Part shown: one piece after another, positions 58,545 to 64,000 of the stretch
Layout: the number at the start of each line of letters is the position of its first letter
Numbering within the stretch: position 1 is the stretch's first letter
Source: Astropecten irregularis
Taxonomy: Eukaryota; Echinodermata; Asteroidea; Paxillosida; Astropectinidae
Assembly (NCBI GenBank): GCA_963971285.1
Contig: OZ020247.1
Location: 14,342,614 to 14,406,613 of the forward strand
Length of the DNA stretch: 64,000 nucleotides
Direction of reading: 5' to 3'
Notes under the pieces: generated by a model
The model's input: the letters and a program-made list of their open reading frames with translations, nothing else
What the model was told of the DNA's origin: nothing
Databases searched by the model: none
Made by a program: the position numbers and the translations under genes

Positions 58545-59093
58545 GTATTGAATCCATGAAGAACACAACCACAAGCTCAAAGACCCACATACTTTTATAT
58601 TAATGCATTGTTATGTACATCATAATCATATAAATCATAATCGAATCAACTTGTCTAGATCTCCTGATGATGGAGTAAAGCAGGTGAGTCGAAGCACTGA
58701 GACCTTACAAGAAGTGCGAACGAAATAGAACATTCTTACATGGTCGTGTTTTCAAACCGATCCACACTGTCTACATCTATTCTTCACAATGATATATACG
58801 AAGGGAGTTTTATGCAAAAGAATAACATGATAAAAATGTGCTGTTTGTGCACTTTTCAAATTCTTTCCAAGATGTCTATATTTCATCATGGCTAGGATGT
58901 GTTGTACGACATTGGTTTTCCTTGCTATTTCTATTTAGTAGGATAAACACGTGGACCTGATGAGAGCGATTTGCTCGCACTTGACAGCGCAGCCACTCGT
59001 GTCAGAGTCTTTATCACCGAACCGTACGCAAAAGCTTAATGCTTGGCGCGCTCAAGAGGTGTTGGCGTTACCGAGGAGCGCCCGCAAAGCTTC

Positions 59094-59482
59094 TTAAAGG
59101 GAGCATAATTTGCAAAGATGTGCGTTTTTGGCTGAATTTGGTACTTGAACAGAAGTGAAGGTCTTAAACTTCCTTAAAGACGTTGTGTCATGTACCTTTT
59201 TATGCTTTGTTCATCTGGATAGCAGAAATACGGCAAAAATAATCTTCCCCCCCCCCCAATCCTTCATGGTTACACCACGCTTTCGAAATACTACTAAATC
59301 GTTCGGACGAAGGATCTTTTTAAAAGACACTAAATCTTGATTTCCTTGAAAAACCCAGTATCTGATGAACCAAGATTTCCCATGGTGACTGTTTGCACTG
59401 TTTACGAACTGCTGAGTCCATTTTCTGTCTCAGGCTCAATAATGTTTTGGGAGGCCTTGCAAATCCTGTACGCTGCCTTTAA
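59094..59482. mobile_element. Family E TTAA MITE, copy 3 (complete)
   Basis: TTAA-AGGGAGCATAATTTGC at the left and gtacgctgcct-TTAA at the right, 389 bp. It is the best preserved of three copies and lies in the intron between the exons at 58401 and 61897. A poly-C tract sits in the middle. Confidence 0.9.
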
Positions 59483-59705
59483 TAGCCGAGTCGATAGTGG
59501 AATTTTGACTGAGCACGGTAAAACTACAAGCATCCGTCTGTGAAGTACCCACCACTAAGGATGGCGCACTGTCTCGTAATTATTGACTGTCAATGATGTT
59601 TTGCGCGATATAACTTTTGAATAATTATCTGCCAATTTGTCGTTTTGCCATTCTGTCAACATTTCCATAATTTCCCATGATGTGCGGATAAAACCACAGT
59701 GCCCA

Positions 59706-59958
59706 TAGGGCGTTTACGAAACGGAGGCTCGGGCTCAGGCTCAGACTCAGGCTCAGGCTGCAGCCCTGACATCCATGAAATATAGGCTGTGGTTTTTCAT
59801 TGAAGCCGAAGCTCTGTTTTCCTTGTCAAACTAGAGAATCTACTTCAGAACTGCAGCCAAAATCCTCTATTTTTATACCCGTTATTTTAGAATGGATTCA
59901 CGGAATGGAGCCGGATCCTGAAACGGAGCCTCGGAGCCTCCGTTTCGTAAACGCCCTA
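59706..59958. repeat. Family I foldback element, copy 2
   Basis: Starts tagggcgtttacgaaacgga and ends with the exact inverse, tccgtttcgtaaacgcccta. The left arm continues (ggctca)n. The interior matches 29671-29922. Intronic in the receptor gene. Confidence 0.92.
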
Positions 59959-61896
59959 CGTTTTCCTTTGCAGGGACGCGGCGGGTCTTTCGACTTTGTT
60001 GGAAAAGATCTCTTATAGCTGCGGCTTTATAGCTTTAATGAAACAATCCGATCACCAATTACACATTACCAAGAGAGCTACTTGTTACAGTTTAACCGGA
60101 AGCACGTGTAATGATCATTTGATGAACCTGCTCATCATTCGCCACGGCGAAATTCAATTAAACGCGGTGGAATCGATGTCATTGTGGCGTTTATAGCGCA
60201 CAGAAGTAAAAGACAAAAAAGTGAATTCTTCATAAACACCCATAGGGATATTTTCATTCGCTGCGAAGTACGGTACGTTTTCTGGAAACCTCTGTCACTT
60301 GGAAAACAAAACGATTCCCATCTCTGCATCCGAGAGGTCTAGAAAGTGACAGATTTGACAAGAGGTTGAAAAGAGCAGTGCATGGGCGTTCTAATAATGA
60401 CAAATGTGCTTCTAGCAATGTAAAACTGGATCACGTTCCACTTACTGTGCGTCGTACTGACACAAAATACGTATTAGTGCATTTTGCAGAAGAAAAGCTT
60501 CGGGATGGGAAGGGAACTATTGTTTCATCCATTTAACCCTCACCGTTACACAATAATGGAATTAAGTTCTTTAACAATGATTTGACACTTTTGCCATTTG
60601 TGTAGTACAAATGAGATGCATAATGAGATGCATCGTATGTGATAAAACGAAAATGAGTATAGACAATGACATTCGAACATAATTATTAAGGAATAAGCAG
60701 TACGAACACATAACTATGATTGGTATATTTACGTATTTGCAAAGGTGGACATTATATTACAAGTACTCAAGAACTTATGATGCAAACAATTTATTGCCCT
60801 TCAACCACTTGATTGGAACTTATTCCAATCAAGTTGCGATAGTGCACGTGAACCACTCATTCTTTCGCGCCAGCCTATGACGTCATGTAAATCCCTTGTG
60901 CGCATGTGCGTGACTGAAAGGAGGCTGAATGTCACATGGGAAACGGTCACGAGCTACTGAGAAGTCCCCGGTGGCGGGAAAACCACAAATCTGTCAGTTT
61001 TTGTAAGGCCATTGGGCGGGATTGCAGCGCTGTTTATATTAGCACAAATATTTCGCGATGAACGTATAATAATGATGGGCAAACGAACTGTGTGTGTGCG
61101 AATCAAGCCGCGGGCAAACCTTGCCCAAAAAATAAACGCGACTTCCGATGACTTCCCCTGATCGTGGAACTATACGAAGAGTGATTAATTGTCACTGTTT
61201 AAGTCTATTTCCCTTCGGCGGGGGACAGGTTTTCAGTAATAATGAAGCTCCATCATCAACCGTCATCACCGGCTGAGAGATGGGACGAGGGCTGATGAAT
61301 GCAAACGGCAATAGGAAAAAGACACCGGAATATTTAGGAGGTGGAATGGGATGATGACGCCGCGGTACAGGCGAAATTAGAGACGGCGGCCGGTGTAAGC
61401 CGTACACGCCACGGGGGAACTGCGGCTCCGCACACAGCGAGAGGTCAAGATTGTCACAAGTGCATAATAGACAACAATACGAGTCTTGATCAAATTTCAT
61501 ATTTTAATTACCTCATCATATCTGGCAAAGACCAAGTCGTAGTTATATTTTCTTTGAAAGAATTGAATGTACGGGTTGTGTCTCATTACTTCTGACCATG
61601 CGCGGAACGTTTAGCGAGATTGGCGTGCCATGAAAAAAATTGCAAGGATAGACTCAGCAAAGCAAGCTCCAGCAATAATAAAACAATTATATCGAGTGAC
61701 CAAAGTTTAACAGGCGACATGCATTTGCGAAAATCCTAAATCCTTCTATATGAGAACCATTTATTGTACTCGGAAGAGCAAATGAGGTTTGGACATATTT
61801 ATAATAATACATGTTCGATAGGACGGACAAGCACAACATCACAATCATGTAGGTACAAGATGCACAGAATCAATATTTGTATGTTATGATTTTCAG
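59959..61896. other. Receptor intron, nothing further recognised
   Basis: No exon, RNA or family repeat found. The minus-strand ORF at 61192-61500 has no recognisable domain. Confidence 0.5.
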
Positions 61897-62075
61897 GTTC
61901 TGATATGACTTCCTCCCATCACCATACAGTTGGCCAAGAGTCCCACCGGACCAGCCGCTTTCTGCCGTCCACCAACCACGACCCAGAACCCTGCGAGGCC
62001 ATGAATGTTCACCGGGCCGTAGAGGAGATCATGTACATGACCATGAGGTACCGGAACGAGGACGACTTGATAAGG
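61897..62075 (+). CDS. nAChR exon 7: end of M3-M4 loop and start of MA helix
   Basis: The exon is 179 bp, entered in phase 1 after gattttcag and left in phase 0 at gtgagc. The first part, GSDMTSSHHHTVGQ, is low-complexity loop. The end, VEEIMYMTMRYRNEDDLIR, is acidic and amphipathic and matches the MA helix before TM4 (family pattern EE..YI..R....D). The expected next exon, encoding the W-K..A.V.DR motif and TM4, was not seen between 62076 and 64000 and is probably downstream of the window. Confidence 0.9.
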
Positions 62076-62138
62076 GTGAGCTTAGGGGGTGAATCATCAA
62101 AACTATCGGCACTGGGTTAAAGACCAAGACTATACGCA

Positions 62139-62405
62139 GTGCTACTGCCGTGCCGAACTTAAATCAAATGAGTGCAGCAATAGCACGGCAGTATAGCGCG
62201 GCAGTTGCACAAAATGCCGAGCTTAATTGAAAGTGTCGCTCCACTGCCGTTCCGAATACTGATAGCGCGGCAGACCCTGTCGAGCCAAAGAGCTTGCCGT
62301 GCCGAACTCAATTTGCCGAGCCAAATTCAAGCCAAACGCTGTGCTATATTGCCGTGCCAAACATGAAAATGTATAATAATTTGAGTTCGGCACGGCAGTA
62401 GCACG
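62139..62405. repeat. Foldback element rich in GCCGTGCC
   Basis: gtgctactgccgtgccgaac at the left is mirrored by gttcggcacggcagtagcac at the right. The interior is filled with degenerate gccgtgcc, gcacggcag and gccgagcc copies in both directions. It starts 64 bp after the last visible receptor exon. Confidence 0.85.
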
Positions 62406-63552
62406 GCGTGCGGCCTAGGCCCTTAGGGATTTCCAGACACGAGATCAAGTCGTTAACCGCTAATGCAATCGCACGCGCCATTTACAGGCTGGTATAGGTC
62501 TGAAACAGCTGAAGATTGTCGAGACCAGATGAAGTCCAACAAAATCTATTTCAGCCACAACAAATTCAAATTAACAGAGGAGTCGAATTTGCCATACGCG
62601 AGCTTGGTGGTTCTGGCTTGTTGGTATACACGAATCCGACTTGCAATTCATGTAATTGGTACTGCGGTGTATCAGGGGATATACACTCTGCAGTATAGAT
62701 TGCGGTGGAGCATAAATTCTATTTTTGCCGGACAAAAGGCGGGTGGGGACACCGCAGTAATGGCGGGTGGTATGTCGTGCCGTCGGATCGGTCTATAGAA
62801 CGTGATGCACTTAATATAGCAGTCGAGAGGTCCTGGATTCGAATCCATGCAGCGAGTGACCAAGCTTTCTCGAATACTGAGACATTATGGAATACATACA
62901 CTGTGTCGGTTGACAGGCAACCTCTGTGGATGGGTGTCTGTCGGTAACAGACTCGCGCTTATATACATATCTTCTTAAGACCCAATGCCACGAACAAGGG
63001 CAATCCTTGTACTCAATTACTCCGCCAAGCTCTCGGATTTCCAAAGTCTCTGCGGGCATTCTGACCTTTTTATCTAACTTCTAAAGACGTACCGGCATAA
63101 CACAGACAGTCATCACCATGTCATACAATATATAACCTTCAGCCGTTGACATTTGAACAATTGCTTTCATTCCATCTATCTGTTGGAATTAAATATTTCA
63201 TCGTCGGGGATGAAGTTGATGCCCTTTGTTGAGAATGAGAAAGGTTAAAGTTTTCAGAATGGACTGACAAACTATGTTTCCGGTGATATTTTGAACCAGA
63301 TGGATTTTCTCTGTGCTCGTTTTAAGGTTAGCTATAGAGGCAAGTCTCTAGGCCAAATCAGTATTGAATTACATGTATTGTTCTGAAATTTGTGTCGTGC
63401 ATGGTTTTTATGTTGGTTTACCAACAATGACACATTCATTAAATATCCTTGGCGATGTAAAATAATTTTCATTGTACGTTCGCAGAATAATTTTCAATGT
63501 ATGCATAAAAGAAGGTAGGTTTGCGGTGACACCATGTAATCTCTTCTGTGAG
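62406..63552. other. Downstream intron or intergenic
   Basis: A B-box-like ggattcgaatcc at 62834-62845 may be a decayed SINE head. No TM4 exon was found here. Confidence 0.4.
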
Positions 63553-63586
63553 AGTGTGTGGTTCTGAGAAGAACGGGTGGTATTAT

Positions 63587-63626
63587 CTCGACGTTCCGAA
63601 CAGTGTGCTCTGTTCGTCCTCGGGAG
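63587..63626 (-). ncRNA. Hammerhead-like ribozyme motif, Penelope type, copy 2 (degenerate core)
   Basis: The minus strand reads CCGAGGA, the same hairpin CGAACAG/CTGTTCG with loop AGCACA, then GAACGTC. Stem I here is TCTC with GAGA, different from copy 1 but still paired. CCGAGGA departs from the CUGANGA core by one base. Downstream, ctcagaaccacacac is shared with the copy at 27008. Confidence 0.35.
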
Positions 63627-63658
63627 AGTTTATGCATACAGGGCATCAATGGAAACCA

Positions 63659-63927
63659 GGGGCCAATTTTAATAGAGCTGCTTAAGCCCAAAATGTGCTT
63701 ATAATGTGCACAAAATGTGCTTAAGCATGAAAAGTCTTCCTTGATCAAACAGGATTTCCAACAAACATTTCATTTGATGTGTACTACTTTTGACTTATAT
63801 TTGGCCATTGTTTCATGAGCATAACATTCATAAGGAGTTTTGGCTGACATACTGATGATTTTTTCTACCAAGGTTTTTGGTGCTTAGGCAAATTCTGGTG
63901 CTTAAGCAGCTCTATGAAATTGGCCCC
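63659..63927. repeat. Family G foldback element, copy 4
   Basis: ggggccaattttaatagagc against gctctatgaaattggcccc, with gcttaagc blocks next to each end. It is the best template for recognising the split copy at 41691-42509. Confidence 0.88.
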
Positions 63928-64000
63928 AGGCTTCGACGCACCTTTTTAAAAGAGATAAACACGTTTTCGATACATCTGAGAAAATAAGACGTGTTAAAAT

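Larger units (their letters stand above)
47618..62075 (+). other. Nicotinic acetylcholine receptor alpha-type subunit gene (partial, six exons seen)
   Basis: This is the span of a spliced Cys-loop receptor gene, a pentameric ligand-gated cation channel subunit of the plasma membrane. Six exons join with compatible phases into about 500 residues. In order they give a ligand-binding domain, TM1, TM2, TM3, a long M3-M4 cytoplasmic loop and the start of the MA helix. The 140-, 45- and 110-bp exons match the classic lengths of vertebrate alpha7-type genes. Introns are 7051, 1241, 823, 483 and 3352 bp. The largest carries a tRNA-Arg array. The signal-peptide exon and the TM4 exon were not found, so the gene runs beyond what can be read here. 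Vicinal cysteines in loop C make it alpha-type. Which vertebrate class it is closest to cannot be settled by eye. Confidence 0.93.

Noticed and set aside
62834..62845. B-box-like ggattcgaatcc as a tRNA gene
   Set aside because: No matching A box, acceptor or anticodon arm was found upstream.

Overview
The window looks like non-microbial animal DNA. It is intron-rich, gene-poor and AT-rich, with long stretches that hold only short non-autonomous repeats. No prokaryotic operon, CRISPR array or rRNA gene is visible. The repeat set (TTAA-flanked MITEs, short foldback elements, tRNA-derived SINEs) together with the receptor gene suggests a marine invertebrate deuterostome such as an echinoderm or hemichordate. 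That placement is inference and I hold it weakly.

The one protein gene I can support is a plus-strand nicotinic acetylcholine receptor (Cys-loop) alpha-type subunit in at least six exons: 47618-47757, 54809-54853, 56095-56204, 57028-57917, 58401-58544 and 61897-62075. Exon lengths of 140, 45 and 110 bp and all codon phases join cleanly. The model covers the ligand-binding domain, TM1-TM3, the M3-M4 loop and the start of the MA helix. The signal-peptide exon (upstream) and the TM4 exon (probably beyond the right edge) were not found.

The 7-kb intron between its first two visible exons contains a sense-oriented tandem array of tRNA-Arg genes at 50610-53664. The basic unit is 158 bp: a 73-nt tRNA plus an 85-bp spacer with a T5 Pol III terminator. 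Seventeen copies are full-length tRNA-Arg(ACG) (the first with a degenerate acceptor), one is an internally deleted pseudogene, and the last full-length copy is tRNA-Arg(TCG). A decayed, split copy follows at 53863-54053. A 1022-bp higher-order duplication is visible inside the array.

The rest is mostly mobile-element debris. At least five sequence families (A-E) of about 350-440 bp share terminal AGG(G/T) ends and TTAA target sites. Other families are F (TTAGGGAGAC ends), G (GGGGCCAATTTCAT foldback), H (GTCGATTTCAC foldback), I (GGCGTTTACGAAACGGAGGC ends) and J (TACAGGGTGTCCC ends), plus several single foldbacks and four tRNA-derived SINE or tRNA-like pieces. Nested insertions can be read directly, for example A and B elements splitting a G element at 41691-42509. 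The most unusual small elements are a pair of hammerhead-like motifs at 27008-27046 and 63587-63626 resembling those of Penelope-like retroelements, and a 205-bp insertion with a perfect 17-bp target duplication at 50246-50484.
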